Counted from the first letter of the stretch, positions 1 to 8,587 are shown. The stretch is 50,607 nt of DNA from an uncultured Bacillota bacterium (GCA_927441425.1 CAKMKG010000019.1:1-50607), one strand, 5' to 3'. Program-made: numbers and translations. The notes: a model not told the origin generated them from the sequence alone.

Positions 1-109
1 AATTTCATCAATTTTTGTCGAATATAAACTTAACTTGCTGTTCACCCATTACTTAACGGTTATTCCCCGTAACAAATCCGGCCATTTTTCCGCTACTTAC
101 AGACAGACA
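1..109. other. Left-edge non-coding stretch downstream of tlyA
   Basis: Downstream of the tlyA stop codon there is no convincing coding region or terminator before the window ends. An ATG-like triplet on the minus strand at 8-6 has no Shine-Dalgarno sequence in front of it. The next gene of the operon presumably lies outside the window. Confidence 0.5.
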
Positions 110-916
110 TCAGCTCAGCTGTTCGTGGGCCGCCGTCACCACAGCTTCCAGAATGGGACGATAATCCGTTCCCGAATCCATCTTATTGAAAAGCAGTAAA
201 TACTCGATATTCCCTTTTGCTCCTGTCATGGGAGAAAAGTCCAGTCCCTGTGGATATAATCCGTTGGCTGCTCCGTATTTGATGACGTTTTCGATCACTT
301 CCATATGAACCGCCTTATCTCTGATGATCCCTTTTTTTCCTACCTGTTCCCGTCCTGCTTCAAATTGCGGCTTAACGAGACAAACGAGCTTTCCGTCCTC
401 CGCCAGCAGCTCCGCTGCCACAGGAAAAACAAGCTTTAGGGAAATGAAGGAAACGTCGATACTGATAAAATCAGCCTTTTCTGCAATTTTTTCCTTGTCC
501 AGGTATCGAATGTTCACCTTTTCCATATTGATCACTCTCGGATCGTTTCTGAGGCCCCAGTCGAGCTGCCCATAGCCCACATCGATGGAGTAAACCTTCT
601 TGGCTCCATTCTTCAGCATGCAGTCGGTAAAACCTCCGGTGGATGCTCCGATATCGACTGCTACCAATCCTTCTAGTTTGAGATCAAAAGAACGGATCGC
701 CTTCGCCAGCTTCAGTCCACCGCGACTGACGTAGGGACAAGCATCTTCCTTGATGTAGATTTCTGCATCGTCCTTGATTCCCGTTCCGGCCTTATCTACT
801 CTTTGACCGTCAACATAGACGATTCCGGCCATGATAGAACCTTTTGCCTTTTCTCTCGATTGGAAAAATCCCCTGTTCACCAGGACAATATCAAGCCGTT
901 CCTTCAAGGAAGTCAC
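110..916 (-). CDS. tlyA: TlyA-family rRNA methyltransferase (S4 domain + FtsJ-like)
   Basis: 268 aa. An S4 RNA-binding domain fills residues about 1-60 (LDIVLVNRGFFQSREKAKG), followed by a Rossmann-fold SAM methyltransferase with the motif VAVDIGASTGGFTD and SRGGLKL ahead of it. This is the TlyA/YqxC arrangement, a 2'-O-methyltransferase of ribosomal RNA cytidines. The start is GTG at 914-916, inside the 3' end of dxs (26-nt overlap), so translation is probably coupled. It is the last visible gene of the yqhY-nusB-xseAB-ispA-dxs-tlyA operon. The length is normal. The exact rRNA target is taken from the family, not visible here. Confidence 0.93.
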   Translation of the reverse strand: MTSLKERLDIVLVNRGFFQSREKAKGSIMAGIVYVDGQRVDKAGTGIKDDAEIYIKEDACPYVSRGGLKLAKAIRSFDLKLEGLVAVDIGASTGGFTDCMLKNGAKKVYSIDVGYGQLDWGLRNDPRVINMEKVNIRYLDKEKIAEKADFISIDVSFISLKLVFPVAAELLAEDGKLVCLVKPQFEAGREQVGKKGIIRDKAVHMEVIENVIKYGAANGLYPQGLDFSPMTGAKGNIEYLLLFNKMDSGTDYRPILEAVVTAAHEQLS

Positions 917-2768
917 ACACCCTTTCTGCGATACTTTCTGAATCTAAGCCGTATTTTTGAAACAATTCTTCCGTGCTTCCCTGTTCAATAAATTGCCCCG
1001 GCCATCCGATATTTAAAACCCTCACATCCATTCTGTCTTCCTCCGCCAGCAGCCCGTTCACAATGGATCCGTATCCACCCTCCAGAATATTGTCCTCCAG
1101 CGTTACAATCTTCTTCACTTTTTCAGTGGCAGAGAGAATGGCTCCTCGATCAAGGGGCTTTACAAAGCGCACATTGGTAAGACCGGCTTCCAATCCCCGG
1201 GATTTCAGCTTCTCGCATACTTCCAATGCGATGGGAACCATCTTGCCGACGGCAAATAGTTCCACATCTTTTCCGTATCGAAGCCTTTCACTGGTTCCGT
1301 CAATGACCGAACACCCCATCTCAGCAGTACAGTCAATCGCTTCTCCTCTTGGATAGCGGAGGGCGCAGGGACCGTTCAACGTCAGTGCATACTCCATCAT
1401 ATCAGCCAATTCTTTGCCATCCTTGGGAGCAAGCACCGTCATATTGGGCATTTGGCTCAGGTAAGACAGATCAAATACGCCGTGGTGGGTTTCTCCGTCG
1501 GAGCCTACATTGCCGGCCCTATCAATGGCAAAAATCACAGGAAGATTCTGCATGCAGACATCGATGAGGATCTGATCATAGGCTCTCTGCAAGAAAGTTG
1601 AGTAAATTGCAACCACAGGCCGGTAGCCGCTGGCAGCAAGTCCTGCCGCAAAGGTAACTGCATGTGCTTCCGCAATGCCAGCATCAAAGATACGATCCGG
1701 ATATTTCTGCGAAAATATTCCAAGGCCTGTTGCATCGATCATGGCAGCGCTGACCGCTACTATTTTGGAATGATCGTTGGCCATCTGTACCAGCTTATTT
1801 CCAAAGATTGTAGAGAAGCTTAGATTTTCAGACTTGGTCAAGACATTCCCTGTCGTAGGATCAAAGGCTCCGATTCCGTGGAATTTGCCCGGATTCGTTT
1901 CCGCATTACGATAGCCCTTTCCCTTTTTCGTGATGGCATGAATTAAAACCGGTCCTTCCATCATTCTGGCAAAAGAAAGCACCTCAACAAGGTCATGTAT
2001 ATTATGTCCGTCGATGGGTCCAAAGTATTTGAATCCAAGCTGCTCAAAGATTGCACCTGGAACGATTGCATATTTCAAAGAATCCCTGAGATGCTCAAAG
2101 CCGTTATACAGGCCTTCTCCTACGCCGGGGATTCCCTTCAGTGTTTTTTTCAGCTGTTTCTTGAAATCCAGATAGGTTTGTGATGCGCGCAGCTTGGAAA
2201 GATGCTGCGAAATTCCCCCGATATTTTTACTGATGGACATTTCGTTGTCATTCAGTACGACAATCATTTTTGATTTGGATGATCCTGCATTGTTCAGTGC
2301 TTCATAGGCCATGCCCCCTGTCAACGCTCCGTCGCCGATGATTGCAATGACAGAATAATCGTCGCAGTCCAGATCTCTTGCCGCTGCATAGCCCATGGCA
2401 GCAGAAATAGAATTGCTGCTATGGCCGGTATCGAACATGTCATGAATGCTTTCCTCTCGTTTCGGAAAGCCGCTTATCCCGTTGAGGCATCGCAGACCAT
2501 CAAAGCAGGGCGCCCTTCCAGTGAGAATTTTATGTACATAGGATTGGTGGCCAACATCCCATACCATTTTATCCTTAGGGCTTTCGAAGACCTTATGCAA
2601 AGCAATGGTAAGCTCAACAACACCAAGATTGGATGCAAGGTGACCACCGTTTTTTGAAACCTTTTCAATTAAAAAATCTCTGATCTCATAGGTTAAGAGC
2701 TCCAGATCTCTTTCGGACATTGTTTTTAGATCCTCAGGGAACTGATAATCCAATATTGTTTTTTTCAT
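891..2768 (-). CDS. dxs: 1-deoxy-D-xylulose-5-phosphate synthase
   Basis: 625 aa, full length for DXS. It condenses pyruvate and glyceraldehyde-3-phosphate, the first step of the MEP isoprenoid pathway, using thiamine diphosphate. Visible motifs are His43 in GGHLASNLG, His74 in DVGHQSY, the ThDP/Mg motif GDGALTGG (145-152) with LNDNEMSIS about 25 residues on, and the EAHAVTFAAGLAASG segment holding the catalytic Glu of the second domain. The ATG at 2766-2768 is used. It lies 77 nt behind ispA, the next isoprenoid enzyme, and overlaps tlyA. Confidence 0.97.
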   Translation of the reverse strand: MKKTILDYQFPEDLKTMSERDLELLTYEIRDFLIEKVSKNGGHLASNLGVVELTIALHKVFESPKDKMVWDVGHQSYVHKILTGRAPCFDGLRCLNGISGFPKREESIHDMFDTGHSSNSISAAMGYAAARDLDCDDYSVIAIIGDGALTGGMAYEALNNAGSSKSKMIVVLNDNEMSISKNIGGISQHLSKLRASQTYLDFKKQLKKTLKGIPGVGEGLYNGFEHLRDSLKYAIVPGAIFEQLGFKYFGPIDGHNIHDLVEVLSFARMMEGPVLIHAITKKGKGYRNAETNPGKFHGIGAFDPTTGNVLTKSENLSFSTIFGNKLVQMANDHSKIVAVSAAMIDATGLGIFSQKYPDRIFDAGIAEAHAVTFAAGLAASGYRPVVAIYSTFLQRAYDQILIDVCMQNLPVIFAIDRAGNVGSDGETHHGVFDLSYLSQMPNMTVLAPKDGKELADMMEYALTLNGPCALRYPRGEAIDCTAEMGCSVIDGTSERLRYGKDVELFAVGKMVPIALEVCEKLKSRGLEAGLTNVRFVKPLDRGAILSATEKVKKIVTLEDNILEGGYGSIVNGLLAEEDRMDVRVLNIGWPGQFIEQGSTEELFQKYGLDSESIAERVCDFLEGTA

Positions 2769-2845
2769 GTATGATTAACTCCTTAATGGTGACTTTTCAC
2801 ACTTTCATTTTCAGTTCTATTTTCCGTGTTAGCAAGACAGAAATC

Positions 2846-3742
2846 CTATCGGATCCTACTTGCAAGCTCATCTGCAAGAAGGATAAAAAATTCTGCATTG
2901 TCATAATATGGCTCCATGGCTTTTTTTGCGTTTTCGGTAAGCTCCTGCACTTTTTCCTTGGATTCCATTAAGCCATAACGGCATGGATACGTGGCTTTTC
3001 GCTTTATCTGATCCTGTCCCGTTTTTTTGCCTAGCTCTTCCTCCTTGCCTTTAACATCCAATATGTCGTCGACGATTTGGAAGGCAAGTCCTATATTTTC
3101 CGCGTATTCGTCGAGATCCGCCAGCATTTTTTTATCAGCGCCTCCCAGATGAGCACCCGCACGTACAGCTGCTTTGATTAAAGCTGCTGTTTTATTGATG
3201 TGGATATAATCAAGAATTTCCTTAGTACATTGCTTATTTTCGGCTTCTATATCGGCAATTTGCCCTGCAATCATACCTCGACAACCGGCACCTTTTGATA
3301 TTTCATAGACAGCACGTACTCTACGCTTTAGATTTTCAACATTATCAAAATACAAGAGCATGTCCTTGTTCATCGCCTCGAAGGCGGAAGTCAGTAATCC
3401 ATCTCCTGCAAGAATGGCGGTCGCCTCCCCGAACATCTTATGATTGGTTGGAATTCCGCGCCTCAGATCGTCATTATCCATGGAAGGCAGATCATCGTGG
3501 ATCAGGGAATAGGTATGGATATATTCTATGGCGCAAGCATAGGGCAACGCTAGTTTTTCGTCACCGCCGCAAAAATCACATGCTGCCAGCAGAAGTACGG
3601 ACCGCAGCATCTTTCCTCCTGCATTCAAACTATAAATCATGGATTCATATAACGTAATACTTTTATGGTCAACCTCTGGTAAAAAATAGAGTAAATGCTC
3701 CTCAACGAGTTCTTTAAACCGTAAATATTCATTGTTCTGCAT
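2846..3742 (-). CDS. ispA: Polyprenyl (farnesyl/geranylgeranyl) diphosphate synthase
   Basis: 298 aa trans-prenyltransferase. The first aspartate-rich motif DDLPSMDNDD is at residues 83-92 and the second (VDDILD) is near residue 220. Lys44 and Arg47 in AGGKMLR are the expected diphosphate contacts. It elongates DMAPP/GPP with IPP to a short-chain prenyl diphosphate. Chain length cannot be settled from the sequence; farnesyl is the usual product of this operon member. It starts 15 nt after xseB and precedes dxs, so two enzymes of one pathway are adjacent. Confidence 0.94.
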   Translation of the reverse strand: MQNNEYLRFKELVEEHLLYFLPEVDHKSITLYESMIYSLNAGGKMLRSVLLLAACDFCGGDEKLALPYACAIEYIHTYSLIHDDLPSMDNDDLRRGIPTNHKMFGEATAILAGDGLLTSAFEAMNKDMLLYFDNVENLKRRVRAVYEISKGAGCRGMIAGQIADIEAENKQCTKEILDYIHINKTAALIKAAVRAGAHLGGADKKMLADLDEYAENIGLAFQIVDDILDVKGKEEELGKKTGQDQIKRKATYPCRYGLMESKEKVQELTENAKKAMEPYYDNAEFFILLADELASRIR

Positions 3743-3757
3743 CCAGTACCATCTCCT

Positions 3758-3961
3758 TTATGCTTCTTTTTTTTCAAAGAATTCGATTTTTTGTTTTGCA
3801 TCATTCAGCATATCATTACAATAATTGTAGTATTCGATCCCCTGTTCAAATCCCTCGATGGCTGCCTCCAGAGTTGTCCCATCCTTTTTCAGGATGTCCG
3901 CTGATTTTTCCAAGCCAGCTAAGGCTTCCTCAAAGCTCATTTTTTTCTTTTGATTCGCCAT
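3758..3961 (-). CDS. xseB: Exodeoxyribonuclease VII small subunit
   Basis: 67 aa, typical for XseB: a short helical protein with the family signature MSFEEALAGLEKSADILKK followed by a coiled-coil segment. It binds the XseA large subunit to form exonuclease VII, which degrades single-stranded DNA. The ATG at 3959-3961 follows a strong GGAGG site and overlaps the last 32 nt of xseA, indicating translational coupling of the two subunits. Confidence 0.93.
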   Translation of the reverse strand: MANQKKKMSFEEALAGLEKSADILKKDGTTLEAAIEGFEQGIEYYNYCNDMLNDAKQKIEFFEKKEA

Positions 3962-5171
3962 GATCCTCCCTCCTTATCTCTGCAACTTCACAAATTATGT
4001 TCCCATCCTTCATAACAGCCGTCAAGCTGTCACCAACTGCAAACCCATCGGCAGAACCGGCCAGTTTACCTCGTCCATCCAGAATTGCTGCATATCCTCG
4101 ATCCATGATATTCCTTGGATTGAGCGCATCCAGACTTACCTTCAGCCGCTCTGCCCGGGAGGACCATTCTCCCAGCCGACTGTATAAAGCATTGATGATT
4201 TCTTTCTGCAACGCTTCCACCTTCATGGCATGAAACATCAGCCTATGATTCATACTTGCTGCCAGGGCATCAACACCGCTCCCGGTCACCCTTAATTCTA
4301 TATATTTAATAAGACGTTCCATATTGTGAATCAGGTTTTCCTTTTCATTTTTGACATATTCCTTCAACGCTGCAATATCAGGTACCGCCATCTGAGCTGC
4401 TGCAGTGGGTGTTTCAGCTCTCTTGTCCGCAACAAAATCGGAAATCGTAAAGTCGGTTTCATGTCCGACGGCGGATATGATTGGAATCTTCGAAGCAAAG
4501 ATACTCCGTGCAACAATTTCTTCATTGAAGGCCCAGAGTTCTTCCATGGAACCGCCGCCTCTACCTACGATCATTGTATCGATCTCCGGAAACAATCGGT
4601 TTACTTCATCGATGGCTTTAGCGATCTCGTCTGCGGCTCCCGGCCCCTGCACCAGACAGGGATAGACGAGTACATCTACTATATTATTTCTACTTTTGAC
4701 TATTTTTATGATATCTCGTACAGCAGCACCTGTTTCTGATGTGATGACTGCTATTTTCTGTGGGAAATAGGGAATTGGTTTTTTAAATTTTTCGTCAAAA
4801 AGACCTTCCTTTGAAAGCTTTTCCTTCAATCGTTCAAACGCCACCGTCAGGTTACCAATTCCCTCTATTGTGATTTCCCTTACATTCAGAGAGTAGCTTC
4901 CGCCACGTTCATAGAGAAAGATATAGCCGTTGGCAACTATTTCAATCCCGTCGGTCAACTCATACCGGATATTCTTCAAGTTATCTGCAGCGAGAAAACA
5001 GCTGATTTTACTCGCCTCATCCTTCATCGTAAAATACACGTGACCCGTGCTGTGGTATTTCAGATTGGAAATTTCACCGATGACGGAAACATTGCCTAAC
5101 AGCGGATCCGACTGAAGCACTCTTTTAATATAGCCGTTGAGTTGAGATACCCTTATCGGTTTAACTGCCAT
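3930..5171 (-). CDS. xseA: Exodeoxyribonuclease VII large subunit
   Basis: 413 aa, normal for XseA. An N-terminal OB-fold (residues about 1-100, beginning MAVKPIRVSQLNGYIKRVL) binds ssDNA. The catalytic domain carries IAVITSETGAAVRDI, VGRGGGSMEELWAFNEE and SAVGHETDFTISDFVADKRAETPTA-type motifs (ending about residue 280), and a long helical C-terminal region follows. A longer reading frame to 5267 exists, but the ATG at 5169-5171 has a strong GGAGG site and matches the family N-terminus, so it was chosen. This start overlaps the end of the preceding TsaD-like gene by 19 nt. Confidence 0.95.
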   Translation of the reverse strand: MAVKPIRVSQLNGYIKRVLQSDPLLGNVSVIGEISNLKYHSTGHVYFTMKDEASKISCFLAADNLKNIRYELTDGIEIVANGYIFLYERGGSYSLNVREITIEGIGNLTVAFERLKEKLSKEGLFDEKFKKPIPYFPQKIAVITSETGAAVRDIIKIVKSRNNIVDVLVYPCLVQGPGAADEIAKAIDEVNRLFPEIDTMIVGRGGGSMEELWAFNEEIVARSIFASKIPIISAVGHETDFTISDFVADKRAETPTAAAQMAVPDIAALKEYVKNEKENLIHNMERLIKYIELRVTGSGVDALAASMNHRLMFHAMKVEALQKEIINALYSRLGEWSSRAERLKVSLDALNPRNIMDRGYAAILDGRGKLAGSADGFAVGDSLTAVMKDGNIICEVAEIRREDHGESKEKNEL

Positions 5172-6151
5172 AATTCTTTTCCTCCGAGGAACGAGATGCC
5201 TACCGCATTGTCCGATGACAAAGCCGGGTCTCCAAATACCAGCTCCAACGGTTTGCCTTTGAAGCAATGATCAATTTCATCCCTGATATACCGGCTCGCC
5301 ATTACGCCTCCGGTAAAGAGAACACGGCTGCAGCCCGTCTGGGATATCACCTTTTCCGTAATGGAACAAAGACAAGCGCTGATCTTTTGAAATAGTTCGT
5401 AAATTAGCTTTTCTGAATCTGTACCTTTCTTCAGCTCACGTTGACATTGGGTTTCGATCCCGGATAAATTGATTTCCAGACGGTCAATGGGAATCTTCTT
5501 CAGTAAGGCTTCCTGTTTTTTTATCTTATTTTTCTCCAGAGGGATATCACGCAGCTCGTCCCTTTTTTTAACCGCTATGCGATCCATCTCTCTTCCTGCA
5601 GGAAATTCCATCCCGATGGCTACTCCGATTCTGTCGATGACTTGCCCAAAGGATAGGTCTTTGCTTCCTCCCAAAATCTGAATGGTTTTATCGAAGATAT
5701 GGAGCAGCTCGCAGGTTCCTCCTGACAAATGATACGCCAAATACTCTGTCTCATCCGAAAGACTACTGTGCTGCAGTACGGCCTTTAGATGCCCTTCCTG
5801 GTGGGAGAACTCAAAGAAAGGCACCCCAAGGCTGGCTGCCATAACTTTCCCATAATTTACCCCAGCTTTAAAAACCGGCATATAAGAGTCCTCGATCGGT
5901 CTTGGCCGATTGGAGGCCGCAATGGCTCCAATCCGGTCTTTATCAATCTGTCCGTAAAGCTCCATCAGCATTTCGGGCAGATTTTCCATATGCTGAAAAA
6001 GGGCGTGGGATTGCCGAAGCCCTCTTTCGCCCTGCTTAACAGTCAGTAGTTTACGTATGTCTGCCGCAATTTCTCCATTGATATCAGTCATTGCTAGAGA
6101 AGTCGTGTAGTTGCTGGTATCAATCCCGAGAACCAAATCTTTATTCTGCAT
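5153..6151 (-). CDS. TsaD/Kae1-like ASKHA-fold protein (OSGEP paralogue)
   Basis: 332 aa. The N-terminal LVLGIDTSNYTTSLA is the ATPase-type phosphate loop of the Kae1/TsaD family, and the metal-binding histidine pair appears as SHQEGH (His117, His121). A glycine-rich LFTGGVMAS segment is near the C-terminus. Canonical TsaD makes the t6A37 tRNA modification with TsaB/TsaE. This protein is divergent, has no tsaB or tsaE beside it, and sits between nusB (11-nt overlap) and xseA (19-nt overlap). I read it as a second, paralogous Kae1-like protein of unknown role rather than the true TsaD. Annotation pipelines often label such genes O-sialoglycoprotein endopeptidase. Confidence 0.8.
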   Translation of the reverse strand: MQNKDLVLGIDTSNYTTSLAMTDINGEIAADIRKLLTVKQGERGLRQSHALFQHMENLPEMLMELYGQIDKDRIGAIAASNRPRPIEDSYMPVFKAGVNYGKVMAASLGVPFFEFSHQEGHLKAVLQHSSLSDETEYLAYHLSGGTCELLHIFDKTIQILGGSKDLSFGQVIDRIGVAIGMEFPAGREMDRIAVKKRDELRDIPLEKNKIKKQEALLKKIPIDRLEINLSGIETQCQRELKKGTDSEKLIYELFQKISACLCSITEKVISQTGCSRVLFTGGVMASRYIRDEIDHCFKGKPLELVFGDPALSSDNAVGISFLGGKELWQLNR

Positions 6152-6548
6152 CTTTGCTTCTTACAACCTTACCCAGAATTCCGTTGATGAATTTTCCCGA
6201 TTCATCCCCGCCGAATTTCTTTGCCATATCCACTGCTTCATTGATGGATGCCGAATTCGGAACGTCCGGGAGATAAAGGATTTCCGCAGCAGAAAGTCTC
6301 AATATCGCAAGATCCACCTTTGCCATTCGACTGATTTTCCAGTTTTCACTACAGGCTTCCAGTTTTTCATCAATGGCGGTCAGGTGGTCTACTGCAGCCG
6401 CAGAAAGCTGGTTAAAGTATTCCAGTTGATTAGAATCCTCCATATGCTCCAGTATAAATCTTTCTTTTATCTCCTGACCATAGTCGTTCTGCACTTCCAT
6501 TTGAAACAACAGCTGCATGAAAAGTTCTCTTGCTTCCGTTCTCCGCAT
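6141..6548 (-). CDS. nusB: Transcription antitermination factor NusB
   Basis: 135 aa all-helical RNA-binding protein of normal length. The start MRRTEAREL and the C-terminal segments ILRLSAAEILYLPDVP and SINEAVDMAKKFGG are standard NusB. With NusE (S10) it binds boxA RNA and supports rRNA antitermination. It begins 5 nt after the yqhY stop and overlaps the next gene by 11 nt. Confidence 0.96.
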   Translation of the reverse strand: MRRTEARELFMQLLFQMEVQNDYGQEIKERFILEHMEDSNQLEYFNQLSAAAVDHLTAIDEKLEACSENWKISRMAKVDLAILRLSAAEILYLPDVPNSASINEAVDMAKKFGGDESGKFINGILGKVVRSKDAE

Positions 6549-6553
6549 ATCTT

Positions 6554-6919
6554 CTAGTCCTCCTCATCTGTGAAATGTACTCCCTGAACGTGTATGTTCA
6601 CTGCTTTCACAACAGCCTCCGTCATGGTTTCAACTTCATTTTTTACATTTTCCTGAATATCCCAGGCTACCTCCGGGATCTTAACACCATACTCCACGAC
6701 GATATATATGTCAATATTGATTCCTTCATCATTCTGGTTTACTTTAATCCCTTTATAAAGAGGCTCTTTGCCAAAAATATTTTTTGAAATGTTATCAGCA
6801 AATACACCGCTTAGTCCTGCAACACCCTTTGTTTTCAAGGTTGCATTCATAGTGCAGATTGCTATAACATCATCTGATATTTTTAGAGTTCCCAGTTTTT
6901 CTTCGTTTGCCGTGCTCAT
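6554..6919 (-). CDS. yqhY: Asp23/Gls24 (YqhY-type) envelope stress family protein
   Basis: 121 aa. It begins MSTANEEKLGTLKISDDVIA and carries the alternating beta pattern of the Asp23 family (GINIDIYIVVEYGVKIPEVA, then VKAVNIHVQGV). The ATG at 6917-6919 is preceded by AAGGTG at good spacing; a GTG nine nucleotides upstream lacks a ribosome site. It is the first gene of the nusB operon, as yqhY is in Bacillus. Such proteins are tied to envelope homeostasis and lipid synthesis; the precise function is not known. Confidence 0.88.
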   Translation of the reverse strand: MSTANEEKLGTLKISDDVIAICTMNATLKTKGVAGLSGVFADNISKNIFGKEPLYKGIKVNQNDEGINIDIYIVVEYGVKIPEVAWDIQENVKNEVETMTEAVVKAVNIHVQGVHFTDEED

Positions 6920-6967
6920 TCTGTTCACACCTTACATATTATAACGCCTAAGTAGAAAAATTTCGAC

Positions 6968-7027
6968 TGTAGAAATATTTCTACTGCCATCTACGTGTTT
7001 CAACGAAGCGGGAGATATCTCCGCTTC
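6968..7027 (-). promoter_or_regulatory. Two palindromes in the yqhY-nusB leader
   Basis: Between the promoter and yqhY the transcript would contain two dyads: a near-perfect one at about 7005-7027 (GAAGCGGAGATATCTC with its partner, one bulged base) and a perfect 16-base palindrome at 6968-6983 (GTAGAAATATTTCTAC). Neither is followed by a T-run, so they are not ordinary terminators. They could be RNA structure or protein-binding dyads in the leader of the nusB operon. Confidence 0.5.
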
Positions 7028-7057
7028 CTGCGCTCTGCCGCGTTTCGTGATAGAATC

Positions 7058-7086
7058 ATTATAGCAGAAGTGAACTCCAGATACAA
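7058..7086 (-). promoter_or_regulatory. Sigma-A promoter of the yqhY-nusB-...-tlyA operon
   Basis: On the minus strand TTGTAT (7086-7081), a 17-nt spacer, then a perfect TATAAT (7063-7058). It sits between spoIIIAH and yqhY and would start a leader of about 130 nt. This separates the vegetative operon from the sporulation operon upstream. Confidence 0.75.
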
Positions 7087-7096
7087 TTTTTAATTT

Positions 7097-7117
7097 GGTT
7101 CAAGGAAAAAGTGAACC
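7097..7117 (-). terminator. Possible weak terminator of the spoIIIA operon
   Basis: Directly after the spoIIIAH stop, GGTTCA and TGAACC form a 6-bp stem with a 9-nt loop. The run that follows is AT-rich but not a clean T-tract, so termination is uncertain. Confidence 0.3.
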
Positions 7118-7121
7118 CTCA

Positions 7122-7832
7122 CTAATACTTACTTTGAATCACAATCTGGCTGGCGTTCCGGCCGGTTTCCCTCATGACGATATCACAAATTTTTGCCACA
7201 TCGGACTGGGTGACCTCCTGTTTATTTACCGTAATATTAACTGAATTATCCGTCATCAAAACCAGCGCATCGGTAAAGCCCTTATTTCTGATCAAGTTTT
7301 CGATTACCTTCTCCTTGTTCATATAGTCGATAATTTTCAATTTCTGCTGTGTCGCATTATTCTTTTCCGCACTGCCATCCTTTGTCTCCTCAATGACATC
7401 AGTAAGCATTGATATTACCTGGTTTCTATCCATGTTGATCGTAGCCCTTGCTTCTTCAAAATAGATGTCGGCGTTTGCGATTTCAGTTAGATCGTCTGAG
7501 GTAACAATCAAACTGGTGTCGAGGGCTTCTCCCGAGGAATCTGTCTGGGTTTGATTTGCACCGGCTATGGTATCGACAACTGCATCCGCATCAATGGATC
7601 CGTTCGTGTCTACAGCTCCATCGCTACTTGTTCCGGGTAATTCGGTAACATTCAGACTGTCGACAAGAACATCTCCGTCATGTAGCGTCATCTGTTCCAA
7701 TTCATAATCTGTATATCCCGTGGAAGCGGAAAGATCCTGATCATTATTCAACTTGTTATTCAGTACTCCTATGCCGACAATCAGTACCAGCATACCAACC
7801 AGAATTATTTTTTTGTTTTTTAATAATTTCAT
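7122..7832 (-). CDS. spoIIIAH: Stage III sporulation protein AH
   Basis: 236 aa. One N-terminal membrane segment (about residues 8-27, IILVGMLVLIVGIGVL) is followed by a low-complexity Asp/Ser/Thr linker and a C-terminal ring-building (YscJ/FliF-like) domain with MNMDRNQVISMLTDV-type helices and KQEVTQSDVAKICDIVMRE. In the forespore/mother-cell channel SpoIIIAH from the mother cell binds SpoIIQ from the forespore. The ATG at 7830-7832 has a GGGGGG-type ribosome site. It is the last gene of the spoIIIA operon. Confidence 0.9.
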   Translation of the reverse strand: MKLLKNKKIILVGMLVLIVGIGVLNNKLNNDQDLSASTGYTDYELEQMTLHDGDVLVDSLNVTELPGTSSDGAVDTNGSIDADAVVDTIAGANQTQTDSSGEALDTSLIVTSDDLTEIANADIYFEEARATINMDRNQVISMLTDVIEETKDGSAEKNNATQQKLKIIDYMNKEKVIENLIRNKGFTDALVLMTDNSVNITVNKQEVTQSDVAKICDIVMRETGRNASQIVIQSKY

Positions 7833-7883
7833 TTACGATATCCCCCCTAAATCCTGCTTTCGCATTTCAAATCAAGTCGTTTT

Positions 7884-8345
7884 TTACTCTGTATCGGTTT
7901 CGTTTTTCTCAAAGACCATCACATTTGATGCCGGTATGTTAAACACTGTTGCTACTGCATCGATAATATTACTCCTAACAATAATGTTATCTGCTCCTTC
8001 TGATGCCACGATCACTCCCTCCACCTTACGGTCAGTCTTTCTCGTTTCACTGCTGAATACCGTATCTTTTTCTTCTAGGTTCTGATAGGTAATCATAACA
8101 TTGGTGTCTCCGACTCCTTTCATCTGGCTTAATATTCTCTCCAGCCTGATTTCCTCCTCAGTCGCCAGGGCAGTTTCTTCCGTATACTCTGTCCCGCCGT
8201 CCATATCTACGATCTGCCTTCTCCCGTCTTTACTCTGTGTAAGAACATCGAACAACAGAAGTGCGATTGCTGCAACAAATAGTATCGTAATCAACTTGAT
8301 GAGCAAGTCCTTTACGTATTTATCGTTTTTCAGTTTATCCCACAT
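7884..8345 (-). CDS. spoIIIAG: Stage III sporulation protein AG
   Basis: 153 aa, somewhat shorter than the Bacillus protein. A membrane segment (about residues 14-33, LLIKLITILFVAAIALLLF) is followed by an extracytoplasmic domain with RILSQMKGVGDTNVMITY and FNIPASNVMVFEKN, the ring-building fold of SpoIIIAG, which assembles a large ring in the mother-cell membrane. The ATG at 8343-8345 follows GGAGGATAAAGC. Confidence 0.9.
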   Translation of the reverse strand: MWDKLKNDKYVKDLLIKLITILFVAAIALLLFDVLTQSKDGRRQIVDMDGGTEYTEETALATEEEIRLERILSQMKGVGDTNVMITYQNLEEKDTVFSSETRKTDRKVEGVIVASEGADNIIVRSNIIDAVATVFNIPASNVMVFEKNETDTE

Positions 8346-8385
8346 GCTTTATCCTCCCTATTAATATATAAATATGGATATGTCC

Positions 8386-8553
8386 TTATTCCATTAAAAT
8401 TGCCAATGGGGACAATATTATAGCCATAATGATCAGAGAAAAAATGAATTTGAGGTACTTGCTCATACTTCCCGGCGGCAGCAAAATTTCAACAAAGGTT
8501 ACCGCTACGATAATAATGAAAATATTTTTGACCCACTCTCTTGCAATCTCCAT
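8386..8553 (-). CDS. spoIIIAF: Truncated (55-aa) stage III sporulation protein AF
   Basis: A short gene fills the gap between AE and AG: ATG at 8551-8553, a GGGAGGTGA site at correct spacing, stop TAA at 8386-8388. The 55 residues (MEIAREWVKNIFIIIVAVT... ending LAILME) match the start of SpoIIIAF: two hydrophobic helices around the conserved LLPPGSMSKYLK turn. Family members normally have a C-terminal soluble domain of over 100 residues, absent here. Only about 40 nt lie between the stop and spoIIIAG, so no decayed remnant is present. Position and sequence make the identification good. Confidence 0.85.
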   Translation of the reverse strand: MEIAREWVKNIFIIIVAVTFVEILLPPGSMSKYLKFIFSLIIMAIILSPLAILME

Positions 8554-8587
8554 CCACTGTCACCTCCCATTCCGTACCGTTCGTTTT

